Below, in pieces: positions 35,986 to 44,415 of a DNA stretch of 64,000 nucleotides. Position 1 is the first letter of the stretch; each line of letters starts with the position of its first letter. Source of the DNA: Candidatus Woesebacteria bacterium UBA5073 (GTDB taxonomy: Bacteria; Patescibacteriota; Microgenomatia; UBA8517). A model generated the notes under the pieces. It saw only the letters and a list, made by a program, of their open reading frames with translations. It searched no databases and had not been told where the DNA came from. The stretch is from contig DIAR01000010.1 in NCBI GenBank assembly GCA_002415845.1, positions 18,108-82,107 of the forward strand. The letters run 5' to 3'. The position numbers were made by a program, and so were the translations under genes.

Positions 35986-37590
35986 ATGCCCAACGACCAG
36001 CCCGATCAAACCAACCCAATAAACACACTGCCCGTTAATCCACAACCGGTCACCCCACCAATTCCAGAACCAGCTGTTGTTACACCGCCAATGGATATTC
36101 CCCCAATGCCGGAACAATCAATGGAAACACCGATGGCAGACGGTTCAGCCGCTCCGTCAGTTGATATGCCACCAATGGTGACAGGCGGAGGACCAACCAA
36201 AACCAAGAAAAAATTCGGAGGGGGAAAGTTTATTCCTACTATCTTAGGACTATTAATTCTCACCGGAGCCGTTAGTGCCGGAGCATATCTTGTTAGACAA
36301 AATCAGGATGTAAGAGAAAAAGCAGCTGGTGCTTGCGATGCTAGTCATGTTGGCGACAGGGAAATTACTAGTTGTACAACCACCGATGGATGTTCGGGGC
36401 AAATGACAAGTACTTGCATTATGAATGGTCCAAATCTTTATTATTGGGTTGACGGCACTTGTGTCAAAAATGATGCAAATTGTCCAGAACCTGAGGTAAC
36501 TTGTGTAAATAAAAATCAGAGTTGTGCCACACAACCCTGTTGTGAAGGCCAAGGAACTTGCCAAACTACCCCTTATGGAAAAGTCTGTGCAGATCCAACC
36601 TGTACTGCCGGACAAACCAAATGTCAGGCCGAGGGATCGTCGTTCTTTGAATATACATGTCAGAATGGAGGTTTTGTTAAAACAAAGACTTGTCCTGAAG
36701 GATGTAGCGGAAACGTTTGTGCAAATACGGCAACTTGTGTAAATCTTAGCCAAACTTGTAGTGATTCAAAACCCTGTTGTGAAGGCCAAGGAACTTGCCA
36801 AACTACCCCTTATGGAAAAGTCTGTGCACAACCAACCTGTACTGCCGGACAAACCAAATGTCAGGCCGAGGGATCGTCTTATTTCCAATATAATTGTGAC
36901 AATGGAGGTTTTGTTAAAACAAAAAATTGTGGAACTGCAGGATGCAATGGAAACGTTTGTGCGACAAGTTCGAACACTTGTACAACTACTGGTGATTGTG
37001 TGTCTTTCTGCAATCCGGACAACCCAGCATGTTGTGGTGGCGGAAGCGACTTGCAAAATTGTAGCGAACCTGGGTGTAAGTCGGCCAGTTGTCAGTTAAA
37101 CCAGGGGAAAAAGGAATGTTATTGCACCGGCACAAATTTATGTACAAATTGGATCGAAAATTGGAGTGTTTGTACGACAGCCGGAAACACGAATTCTTGT
37201 ACGCCAAACAGTAAAAAATGTTATCAAACCAGATTTTGTGCCACCCCGGGAATTAATGAATATCAAATTGCTGAATGTGATTGTGGAACTGTTGTAGTTT
37301 ATCCACAGTGTAGTGCCGTTAAAGCTTATAAAACCGACTGGACTGCCCTTAATACGACTCAGCTTTCAGCTCTTGCTCCCGGAACAGTGGTTAGATTTAC
37401 GGTTTTAGGAGCCAACGGTACTTTTACCCAAGCCAGATTTAAAATAACCGGAGACACTACCTGGAGAACACCGGTTACGACCAAGAAACTTAGTACCGAT
37501 GAGTTTTATACGGAATACACTATACCGACAACAGGTGGAACAATTACGGTTGAAGCCCAGGTGGGAACATCAACCGATGCTTGGTATTAA
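35986..37590 (+). CDS. secreted cysteine-rich repeat protein with N-terminal membrane anchor
   Basis: The 534 residues start with a Pro-rich cytoplasmic segment, then a membrane helix (about 87-107, IPTILGLLILTGAVSAGAYL) followed by VRQNQDVREKAAG. The outer part is very rich in Cys, with two tandem copies of a roughly 79-residue module sharing PCCEGQGTCQTTPYGKVCA and TCTAGQTKCQAEGSS. The C-terminal domain resembles an Ig-like fold (PGTVVRFTVLGANG, TIPTTGGTITVEAQVG). Many disulfides suggest a stable extracellular adhesin-like protein. There is no C-terminal anchor, unlike its neighbours. The family is not identified. Confidence 0.65.
   Translation: MPNDQPDQTNPINTLPVNPQPVTPPIPEPAVVTPPMDIPPMPEQSMETPMADGSAAPSVDMPPMVTGGGPTKTKKKFGGGKFIPTILGLLILTGAVSAGAYLVRQNQDVREKAAGACDASHVGDREITSCTTTDGCSGQMTSTCIMNGPNLYYWVDGTCVKNDANCPEPEVTCVNKNQSCATQPCCEGQGTCQTTPYGKVCADPTCTAGQTKCQAEGSSFFEYTCQNGGFVKTKTCPEGCSGNVCANTATCVNLSQTCSDSKPCCEGQGTCQTTPYGKVCAQPTCTAGQTKCQAEGSSYFQYNCDNGGFVKTKNCGTAGCNGNVCATSSNTCTTTGDCVSFCNPDNPACCGGGSDLQNCSEPGCKSASCQLNQGKKECYCTGTNLCTNWIENWSVCTTAGNTNSCTPNSKKCYQTRFCATPGINEYQIAECDCGTVVVYPQCSAVKAYKTDWTALNTTQLSALAPGTVVRFTVLGANGTFTQARFKITGDTTWRTPVTTKKLSTDEFYTEYTIPTTGGTITVEAQVGTSTDAWY
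36499..36969 (+). repeat. two tandem copies of a 234-237 bp cysteine-rich module
   Basis: Copy 1 (36499-36732) and copy 2 (36733-36969) share a 109-base block with only two differences: identical runs of 59 and 47 bases starting at 36533 and 36770. The flanks are more diverged and copy 2 has one extra codon. The pattern fits duplication followed by gene conversion, or selection at the DNA level, in the block. Confidence 0.85.
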
Positions 37591-37596
37591 AAATAT

Positions 37597-38154
37597 ATGA
37601 ATAATTCTAAAAAGAAAATCTCAAGTTTTGTAATTCTGTTTGCCACGGTTATTTTGGCAGGTGTTGCCATCTTTACGGCTGTAAGACTTTATCAATTAAG
37701 ACAACAGGCCGTTGCCCCTAATGTTCCTACCAGTAAACCAAAGGCAGCTGATAATGCCAGCAGTTGTCTTTTAACTTTTACCATTTCCGTTTCCTCGACT
37801 TCCCCGTCGCCGACGGCAACATCGTCCTCTCAACCGACACCAACGGCTACGGCAGTGGCGACAGTGACCCCCACTCCAACCTCAACCGGTGGAACACCAA
37901 ACAATTGTGGTGGCACCTGCGGCTCAAATGCCAACTGCAACTCGGCCCTTATTTGTTATTCCGGTTTTTGCCGAAATCCATCTTGTACTTCAGACACCGA
38001 TTGTGTCTGCGGAACAACAGCGCCGACACCCACTAAAACAGCTGCACCAACCGAAGAACCTTCCTTACCAGATGCCGGAGTATCAACACCAACCCTCTTT
38101 GGCTTTGGAGCAGGCATAATTCTTCTGATTGTCTCTCTTGCTCTTGCCCTTTAG
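37597..38154 (+). CDS. secreted Thr/Pro-rich protein with Cys module and LPDAG C-terminal signal
   Basis: The 185 residues have an N-terminal membrane helix followed by RLYQLRQQAV, then a low-complexity Ser/Thr/Pro stalk and a short Cys-rich module (NNCGGTCGSNANCNSALICY ...). A second Thr/Pro stretch and a C-terminus with LPDAGVSTPT and a hydrophobic helix ending LALAL follow. The C-terminal signal closely matches that of the 38180-38851 product. The Thr/Pro stretches are typical O-glycosylation targets. The function is unknown; surface exposure is inferred. Confidence 0.65.
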   Translation: MNNSKKKISSFVILFATVILAGVAIFTAVRLYQLRQQAVAPNVPTSKPKAADNASSCLLTFTISVSSTSPSPTATSSSQPTPTATAVATVTPTPTSTGGTPNNCGGTCGSNANCNSALICYSGFCRNPSCTSDTDCVCGTTAPTPTKTAAPTEEPSLPDAGVSTPTLFGFGAGIILLIVSLALAL

Positions 38155-38179
38155 TCTCTTTTATCGGTATAGTTAAAAC

Positions 38180-38851
38180 ATGCCAACAGATAATCAGAAT
38201 CCTGCCAATCCTCTGCCACCTGAAGCACCGATGATGGTAACGGGTGGAGGGAAAGCTAAACAAAAAGTAAATTTCAAAACCATTGCCCTGATTATCGGTA
38301 TATTTGTCCTTTTGGGTGGAATCGGTACCGGCTATTACCTTCTTCAACAAAATCAAGACATCAGAAAAAGAGCCCAGGGTGGTGAGGAACAGTGCACCGT
38401 ATCCCAATGTCCATCTGACGACGATCCAAATCGTCTGGCTGAATGTTCTGATTTGGATAATACATATAATATTTCTGTTTGTAGCGAAGAAAGGGCGGGT
38501 CAAATTGTTACTTGTGACGGAGAACCTTTTTGTTGTCCTTATGCTGGTGGAGACTGGACAAACGACACAACTGAATGTGGAAGCTCCCGAACAGCAACAC
38601 CCACGGCAACGGCAAAACCAACTGCTACAGCTACCGCTGCATCTGGTGCAACTTTAACTCCTACCCCGACATCAACCGGCTCAAGCGGTGTTAAAACCCC
38701 TACCCCAACACCAACACCAAGAAAAACCGGGTCGACCACCACAACCGCAACACCCGCACCCATCCCCGAATCCGGTGTTTCTACTCCAACCATTGTCGGA
38801 CTTGGTTTAGGAGCCCTGCTTCTTCTTGTTTCGCTTGCCCTAGCTATCTAA
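38180..38851 (+). CDS. secreted Thr/Pro-rich protein with IPESG C-terminal signal
   Basis: The 223 residues have a short Pro-rich start ending MMVTGGGKAK, then a membrane helix with GTGYYLLQQNQDIRKRAQG, nearly the same arrangement as in the 534-residue protein upstream. A Cys-containing region and long Thr/Pro/Ala stalks follow, then IPESGVSTPT and a hydrophobic helix ending LALAI. A TATAGT (38168-38173) lies 6 bases before the ATG. Its stop is 4 bases from the convergent glycosyltransferase gene. It is probably an anchored surface protein; the function is unknown. Confidence 0.65.
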   Translation: MPTDNQNPANPLPPEAPMMVTGGGKAKQKVNFKTIALIIGIFVLLGGIGTGYYLLQQNQDIRKRAQGGEEQCTVSQCPSDDDPNRLAECSDLDNTYNISVCSEERAGQIVTCDGEPFCCPYAGGDWTNDTTECGSSRTATPTATAKPTATATAASGATLTPTPTSTGSSGVKTPTPTPTPRKTGSTTTTATPAPIPESGVSTPTIVGLGLGALLLLVSLALAI

Positions 38852-38855
38852 AGAG

Positions 38856-41309
38856 TTATCTCCAGGAGATTAACCAATAATATGATTTATCCAACCAAAG
38901 AGGAATTTGAAGTCCTGCCCAATGGGGATAAAAATAGAAAAACAACAGAAGGGTAATTCCCAGAACCGGAAGGATCAGTTTTTCATTTTTTCTTAAAACA
39001 AAACCGGACGCCAGACACATAAAAGGAACCGCGGGCAAATAGTGATAGAAAAACATAATCCTGGGCGACATCATCCAGGGAACAAAAAAGATCAGATAAG
39101 AAAAGATAACCAAAGCCAGCTTTTTATTCTTTTCGATAAAAGCATAATAAAAAGACATGATAACGGAAGTTAAACCAAACCAAAAGACGGCCGGATTCCC
39201 GAGATTATAGATTCTGGCTACATATCCATTAACTTCATCGCTGGTATACAAATAGACCGGCCGAATCAAGAAAGGCCAACTTAAAGCCTGTGAGGTATAC
39301 GGATGTGTCGCTTTCAAACCGGTATGGTACCACCACATCTGTTTTTGGACTCCCCAAAAAATATCCAAGCCGTGGCCCGTTAAAAACATGGGCGTATAAG
39401 AAGCCAAATAAATAAGAAGCGGCACAACAGCAAAAGAAAAAAGGGACAGATCAAATTTTTTCTTTCTGGATAACCAAATCAGAAAAAGAATCGGCAGACA
39501 ATACAAAGATGACCACTTGGAAGCAAGGGCTAAACCAAAGGCAACGGCTGAAAGAAAATTCTTTTTTTGTAAGAAGAGATAAACCGTCAAAAGAATGAAA
39601 AACAAAACATAACTGTCATTCATCCCTATCCGGCTCATCGTTAAAAACAAACCGTCCATAGAAAAAAAGAATGAGGCAATAAGCGCCAGTATTTCATCTT
39701 TGAATAATTTCTTGGCCAAGAAGTAAACCAGGATTGTGCTTCCGACGCCCAAAAGAGCTCCCGGAATTCGCCAGCCAAAAGCGTTCTCACCAAAGACAAG
39801 CATCCCCAACCACATCCCCAATTTAGCCAACGGCGGATGCGTCCATTCATAGGCAAAACCTTCCGGTGGTGTGTTCCACCATTCCCAAGCAGCTACATTA
39901 CCATTAAGCATTTGTCTGGCGGTAAAAGCATGATAAACCTCATCAAAATACTCGCTCTCTGGTTTATTCAAAAACAAAACTCGGGAAAAAAAAGCAAAGA
40001 CAACAATTAAAACAAAAAAGATTTTGATTAGTTTGGGATTTAATTTAATTTTGGGGAATCCTGCTTTTTCTTTGGGTAGCTTAAAACTTTTATTTTTAAT
40101 GGAAAGATAAAAGTTTTTAATTTTCAACAGATAATTGGCCTTTTGTCCCAAAATTACTTCTTTTAAAAGAAGAGAGAAAGCAGCCAAATTAGCGATAATA
40201 AAAAGCTTGATAATCGGTTCTGAGAAAATCTCCTTAAAATCATTAGTAATCCAAACATAGGAATAGGCCAGATTGGCAACATAAGTTAGTGATAAAACCA
40301 GATAAACCAGAATCAGGTTGGGTAGGGAAATTGCAGCCACTAAAAGCGGTGCCAAAATTGGCAAAAGGTGTCTTTCGTGCATACGGGTCAAAAACAAAAA
40401 GGCCGACAAAAGAACTAAGGCAACCGGCAAATATTTATCTTCCCTATTCTTGGACTTTAAAAGATAAACGCCAAAAGTTAATGAAACCAAAAAGAGGCCA
40501 ACGTACGATAACGGTATTTGGGTCAGGTCTGATTTCCAGAAACCAAAAAGGCCCCAGAAATTAAAGGCATTAACCGAACCGTACGGATACTGGTTCAAAG
40601 TTACGGAAAGTCTTTCCGCTATAAAAGATAAAAGCGGTTGTCCATCCAGGAATGGAACAAAGCCTAAAGAAAAAATTGCTAAACCAACAACCCCATATAA
40701 GACAAGGTTGACTATTTTTGTTTTGTTTTTAATTAAAAAATAAATTATGACCGGTAAAATAAATCCTGCCTGTGGTTTAATCAGCGTTCCCAACGATAAG
40801 GTAATGGCCGAGAAAAGCCAGTTCTTTTCCAAAAGATAAACGGCCAAAAGAATAAACAGAGCCGAAAGAGAATCAACCTGACCCCAAAGAGTTGAGTTGG
40901 TAATAATCGCCGGATTAAAAAAATAAAGACTGGCTAAAATTAGACTCCATTTCTCCTCCAGTTTTTTTCTGGCAATTTTAAAAATCAAAAAGCCGGTCAA
41001 TAAATCCGCCATAATCGCCGGCAATTTATAAAGTAGCACTTGGGGAAGAATTGATAGTTGGTTTATCTTTCCTAAAAGAAACAACAAATAGGGATACCCC
41101 GGAAGGTAATCCGACCAGCCCAAATAATATTTAGAAAAACCTTCATCAACCAAAATATTGCTCCAGGCCAAAAAGGTATTGAAGTCAAGTTGTAGCGTTC
41201 CGAAAAAGGAAAGAACAATCCTTAAGGTAAGAGCCGTCAGGATTAAAAACAGAATCTTGCTTTCAAGCAGTTTATTTAACTTCGTAAATTTTAACGCTAT
41301 TGTTTTCAT
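38856..41309 (-). CDS. two-domain GT-C glycosyltransferase: mannosyltransferase-like N half, protein O-mannosyltransferase (PMT/GT39) C half
   Basis: The 817 residues form two membrane modules. The N half (1 to about 415) has LWGQVDSLSALFILLAVYLL and LSLGTLIKPQAGFILP, typical of GT87-like polyprenol-dependent transferases. The C half (from about 430) has the PMT motifs YFDEVYHAF (acidic pair near residue 455), THPPLAKLGMW, SMDGLFLTMSRIGMNDSY, ASKWSSLY and PRIMFFYHYLPAVPF. PMTs move mannose from a lipid carrier to Ser/Thr of secreted proteins. It is convergent with the Thr/Pro-rich protein genes, which are likely substrates by position. Its start overlaps the upstream gene by 38 bases. Confidence 0.85.
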   Translation of the reverse strand: MKTIALKFTKLNKLLESKILFLILTALTLRIVLSFFGTLQLDFNTFLAWSNILVDEGFSKYYLGWSDYLPGYPYLLFLLGKINQLSILPQVLLYKLPAIMADLLTGFLIFKIARKKLEEKWSLILASLYFFNPAIITNSTLWGQVDSLSALFILLAVYLLEKNWLFSAITLSLGTLIKPQAGFILPVIIYFLIKNKTKIVNLVLYGVVGLAIFSLGFVPFLDGQPLLSFIAERLSVTLNQYPYGSVNAFNFWGLFGFWKSDLTQIPLSYVGLFLVSLTFGVYLLKSKNREDKYLPVALVLLSAFLFLTRMHERHLLPILAPLLVAAISLPNLILVYLVLSLTYVANLAYSYVWITNDFKEIFSEPIIKLFIIANLAAFSLLLKEVILGQKANYLLKIKNFYLSIKNKSFKLPKEKAGFPKIKLNPKLIKIFFVLIVVFAFFSRVLFLNKPESEYFDEVYHAFTARQMLNGNVAAWEWWNTPPEGFAYEWTHPPLAKLGMWLGMLVFGENAFGWRIPGALLGVGSTILVYFLAKKLFKDEILALIASFFFSMDGLFLTMSRIGMNDSYVLFFILLTVYLFLQKKNFLSAVAFGLALASKWSSLYCLPILFLIWLSRKKKFDLSLFSFAVVPLLIYLASYTPMFLTGHGLDIFWGVQKQMWWYHTGLKATHPYTSQALSWPFLIRPVYLYTSDEVNGYVARIYNLGNPAVFWFGLTSVIMSFYYAFIEKNKKLALVIFSYLIFFVPWMMSPRIMFFYHYLPAVPFMCLASGFVLRKNEKLILPVLGITLLLFFYFYPHWAGLQIPLWLDKSYYWLISWR

Positions 41310-43236
41310 AGACTTTTTTTATATTTTGGTTGTTGTCAAAAAGAGTTTCGCTGTTCGGATTTTTATCCCTTTCCTCACCACCCAAGTAAATATACCTTGC
41401 ATTATACTTGGCAAGAACGGTTTTTGTGTAATTAAAATCATCGGCTTTTTGATACAGGGACTCAATATCTTCAAGCCTGGCAAAAACATTATCCTCACCC
41501 GTATTATAACCGTGTGAATACGGCCAGTTAATATAGGAAAGAACCCTCAGCCTTCCCCCGATTTCCGAAACGGCCGAATGAACGGTCGGGTAAGTTATAA
41601 AAACCGATTTCTGGGGCGTAGCCCTTCTTATAAAAAGACCGGCCGCAAGTTCATCAAGAGAATAGCCCATGTTTTTATTTAAGGTGCTGTTAGTCAGGGT
41701 TAAAAAGGAGGAAAAGGTGGTCACCAAAATAAGAAGGCCGAACAAAATTTCCAAAACCAATTTCTTTCTAAAAATAAGATCCAAAAACCAAAAAGAAACA
41801 ATCGACATAAAAACAACCATGAAATAAAAAAACTTAAACATGTCGCCTTTGTAAATCGTAAAGCGAACGAAATACGGTATAGCGAAAAAAACTAAAGACA
41901 ACGAAACAAGAAGGAAGAATTCTTTTTTAATTGGTTTCTTTTGAAAAAATCGGACAATTACCCAAAATAAAGACAAAAGGGTCAGGAAAAAAGGCAAACC
42001 GAAATTAGAAGCAATAAACCTTAAGTGCCAAAAAATGTTTTTCTCTCTTTCCCAAGGACCAAAGGAAAAATTTTCTTTAACCAGACTAAAAAAGGATTGC
42101 TGATTAACGCTTCTGTTCGAAAATAAAAGATAGCAGGAAGCAAAAACAGCCAAAAAGATTAAGGCACTCTTAACAAAAAACTTAAATTTCTTTTTTTGAA
42201 AGAAAAAAAGGGTGGTAATCGTAAAGACAATCAAAGAAACAACAACCGCAAAAAATTGAAACTTAATTAAAAAACCGGCGATCAAACCAGCTAGAAAAAT
42301 AATTCTAAGATCCTTCTTCTTATAAGCGAAAATTGATAAAAGTAAAATGATAATTACGGCCGGAAGGCCAATCATCATCGGTCGATTTTGCAAAAAGTAA
42401 TCAGCCATGTTGGCCATCTGAAAAAGCTGATCATATTCCATCGAATATTCATGACTGGAAAGAAGCCCAACTATATTTTTTATTAGAGACAATTTGCCAA
42501 AGTTCTGCCAAAAATCGTAAATGAATTTAACAAAAAGATAACTACTGAAAAGAGTTCCAGAAAAGGCCGAGGCCAAAGCAATTATTTTCTTTTTGGTTAA
42601 CTCATACACCAAGCCGTAAATTGAAAGAGTAAAAATCAGGGCAAAAAAGGGATTGTCATAAACTAAAATTCTTGGGAAAAAACGGCCATAAAGAGTGGAA
42701 ATAATGGCCGAATGAAAATCGGCAAAGTAGTAATAAGACAGGGAAACACCGCTGTAATAGGGCGCTTGGGGTGGAAAATTGCCCTGGGTAAGACTTTGAA
42801 TAATTCCCTGATGCATGGCCGTGTCCTGCCAATTAACCGAGGCCATAACAATGTAACCTTCATACTCAGTGAAGATGGCGGGATATAAAGCCAGAAAGAA
42901 CAAGAGAAAGATAAAAACGCCCATAAACAAAGCCTCTTTATGATTTTGAAAATATTTTTTAAAAACCCGTCCGATACTTTTGTAAGAACAAACCAGCCAG
43001 GGAATAAAAAAGGCGAAAGAAAGAAGAATTGAATAACGGGAAAAACCAACCAATAAACTAACCAAGTACACCAAATAAGAGGACAGAATCACGCTTAAAA
43101 GAAAGATCGATGGTAGTTTAATCCTTACCGGAAGCTTAGGAAAAAACGTTTCGATTACATAGAAACCCGGAATGAAAAAGGTAAAGATAAAACCCAAGAT
43201 TAAAAGACTGTGGTCTATGATATTGCCGGCCATCAT
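41272..43236 (-). CDS. large polytopic membrane protein, probably GT-C-like (YYY-type)
   Basis: The 654 residues have a dozen or more membrane helices. The conserved-looking part is ASVNWQDTAMHQGIIQSL, GNFPPQAPYYSG and SLSYYYFADFHSAII, similar to the D-x-x-x-H, PP and YYY-F motifs of DUF2298-like and other GT-C-type proteins. The final soluble part (about 560-650) includes YINWPYSHGYNTGEDN. A role in moving sugars from a lipid donor is likely but not shown. It overlaps the PMT fusion gene by 38 bases, so the two are coupled. It is divergent from the next gene with only 18 bases between. Confidence 0.65.
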   Translation of the reverse strand: MMAGNIIDHSLLILGFIFTFFIPGFYVIETFFPKLPVRIKLPSIFLLSVILSSYLVYLVSLLVGFSRYSILLSFAFFIPWLVCSYKSIGRVFKKYFQNHKEALFMGVFIFLLFFLALYPAIFTEYEGYIVMASVNWQDTAMHQGIIQSLTQGNFPPQAPYYSGVSLSYYYFADFHSAIISTLYGRFFPRILVYDNPFFALIFTLSIYGLVYELTKKKIIALASAFSGTLFSSYLFVKFIYDFWQNFGKLSLIKNIVGLLSSHEYSMEYDQLFQMANMADYFLQNRPMMIGLPAVIIILLLSIFAYKKKDLRIIFLAGLIAGFLIKFQFFAVVVSLIVFTITTLFFFQKKKFKFFVKSALIFLAVFASCYLLFSNRSVNQQSFFSLVKENFSFGPWEREKNIFWHLRFIASNFGLPFFLTLLSLFWVIVRFFQKKPIKKEFFLLVSLSLVFFAIPYFVRFTIYKGDMFKFFYFMVVFMSIVSFWFLDLIFRKKLVLEILFGLLILVTTFSSFLTLTNSTLNKNMGYSLDELAAGLFIRRATPQKSVFITYPTVHSAVSEIGGRLRVLSYINWPYSHGYNTGEDNVFARLEDIESLYQKADDFNYTKTVLAKYNARYIYLGGEERDKNPNSETLFDNNQNIKKVYENNSVKIYEVK

Positions 43237-43254
43237 ATTATTATATAAAGAATC
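43237..43254. promoter_or_regulatory. 18-bp divergent promoter with palindromic TATATA
   Basis: The whole space between two divergent start codons is 18 A/T-rich bases. A palindromic TATATA (43242-43247) lies 7 bases from the plus ATG, and 5 or 8 bases from two possible minus ATGs. It could serve as -10 for both genes, with -35 regions inside the opposite coding sequence. Confidence 0.4.
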
Positions 43255-44415
43255 ATGTTAAAAAAATGGGGTTTTTGGTTTCTTTTGTTTTTGGGACTCC
43301 TTTTAATTATTTATTGGGCTACTTCGCCCGGTAATACACCGTATAACTATTTTGTTAAGTTGAGTGAAGCTTTCCTGAAAGGCCAATACTGGTTAACCGA
43401 TAACCCGCCCTGGCTTAACGAATTAATTAGCGGTCCAAACGGTAAATACTTTATTCCATATCCGCCCATGCCGGCGATACTTGCCCTTCCTTTTGTTTTT
43501 ATTTTCGGTGGGGAATTCCCCCAGCAAATTCTTGGCCACCTGCTGGGTGTCGGCATTGTTCTTTTCACCGTTAAATCCGCCCTTCTTGTTAAGAAAAATT
43601 ATAAAATTGCCGTTTATATTGGTCTTTTAACCGGTCTTGGAACAATTGTTTGGTATTTGGCCTCCAACGGTTCCGTCTGGTATCTGGGACAAATTTCGGC
43701 GGCTTTTTTCCTCACTGTGGCCATCAACGAAACCCTGGATAAAAAAAGGCCTTTTGTTGTAGGCCTTCTTATCGGAGCAGCCTACCTTTCCCGGGTTAAT
43801 ACTTTTGTCTGTCTACCTTTTTTCTTTTTCCTAATGATTAAAGACAAACGTTTTTTCAAGAAAAGTATTCTGCTTGCCCTGGGATTATTGCCTTTTTTGG
43901 GTTTTAATTTTCTCTATAATTTTCTGCGTTTCGATGTTATTTGGGATAAAGGTTATAGCCTAATCCCCGGTGTTTTATCAGAACCATGGTATCAAAAAGG
44001 TCTTGTTTCCCTTTCTTATATTCCCAGGCACTTAAAAATTCTTTTTCTTTCCTTACCAAAATTCATAAATAAATTTCCTTTTGTTTATCCTTCCTGGGGA
44101 GGCCTAGCAATTTGGATAACGACACCGGCTTTTATTTATGCTTTATGGGCTCCCTGGAAAGAAAAACTGACAAAACTTTCTTGGTTGGCTATCGCCTTAA
44201 TCTCAATTATCATTTTCTCCCACGGAACAACCGGCTTTACTCAATTCGGATATCGCTTTGCGGTTGATTTTTATCCTTTCCTTCTTCTCTTAACCATTAA
44301 AGGAATTGCTAAAACGGGCTTAAAATGGCATCACTGGGTTTTACTCACCTTAAGTATATTGGTTAATTTCTGGGGTGTTCTTTTTATTAATAAATTAGGG
44401 TTTGTCAGTTTCTAG
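43255..44415 (+). CDS. polytopic membrane protein, GT-C glycosyltransferase-like
   Basis: The 386 residues have about 10 membrane helices. The first outer loop holds YWLTDNPPWLNELIS and YFIPYPPMPAILALPF, a Pro/Tyr-rich arrangement like the loop before helix 3 in GT-C transferases. AYLSRVNTF and HGTTGFTQFGYRFAVDFYPF also fit such enzymes. No acidic D-D/D-E pair typical of GT39 is obvious, so the catalytic role is uncertain. It is convergent with the LCP gene, overlapping by 11 bases. Confidence 0.6.
   Translation: MLKKWGFWFLLFLGLLLIIYWATSPGNTPYNYFVKLSEAFLKGQYWLTDNPPWLNELISGPNGKYFIPYPPMPAILALPFVFIFGGEFPQQILGHLLGVGIVLFTVKSALLVKKNYKIAVYIGLLTGLGTIVWYLASNGSVWYLGQISAAFFLTVAINETLDKKRPFVVGLLIGAAYLSRVNTFVCLPFFFFLMIKDKRFFKKSILLALGLLPFLGFNFLYNFLRFDVIWDKGYSLIPGVLSEPWYQKGLVSLSYIPRHLKILFLSLPKFINKFPFVYPSWGGLAIWITTPAFIYALWAPWKEKLTKLSWLAIALISIIIFSHGTTGFTQFGYRFAVDFYPFLLLLTIKGIAKTGLKWHHWVLLTLSILVNFWGVLFINKLGFVSF

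Noticed and set aside
37795..38770. ACC/CCA-rich low-complexity stretches that look like DNA tandem repeats
   Set aside because: The units are not regular at the DNA level. They are explained by Thr-Pro codons of the protein stalks, and there are no direct repeats with uniform spacers as in CRISPR.
35363..38793. Long open frames on the minus strand opposite the secreted-protein genes (for example 38539-38793, Val/Gly-rich)
   Set aside because: They are mirror images of Thr/Pro/Ala codon repeats on the plus strand, lack domains and starts in a sensible context, and show shadow composition.
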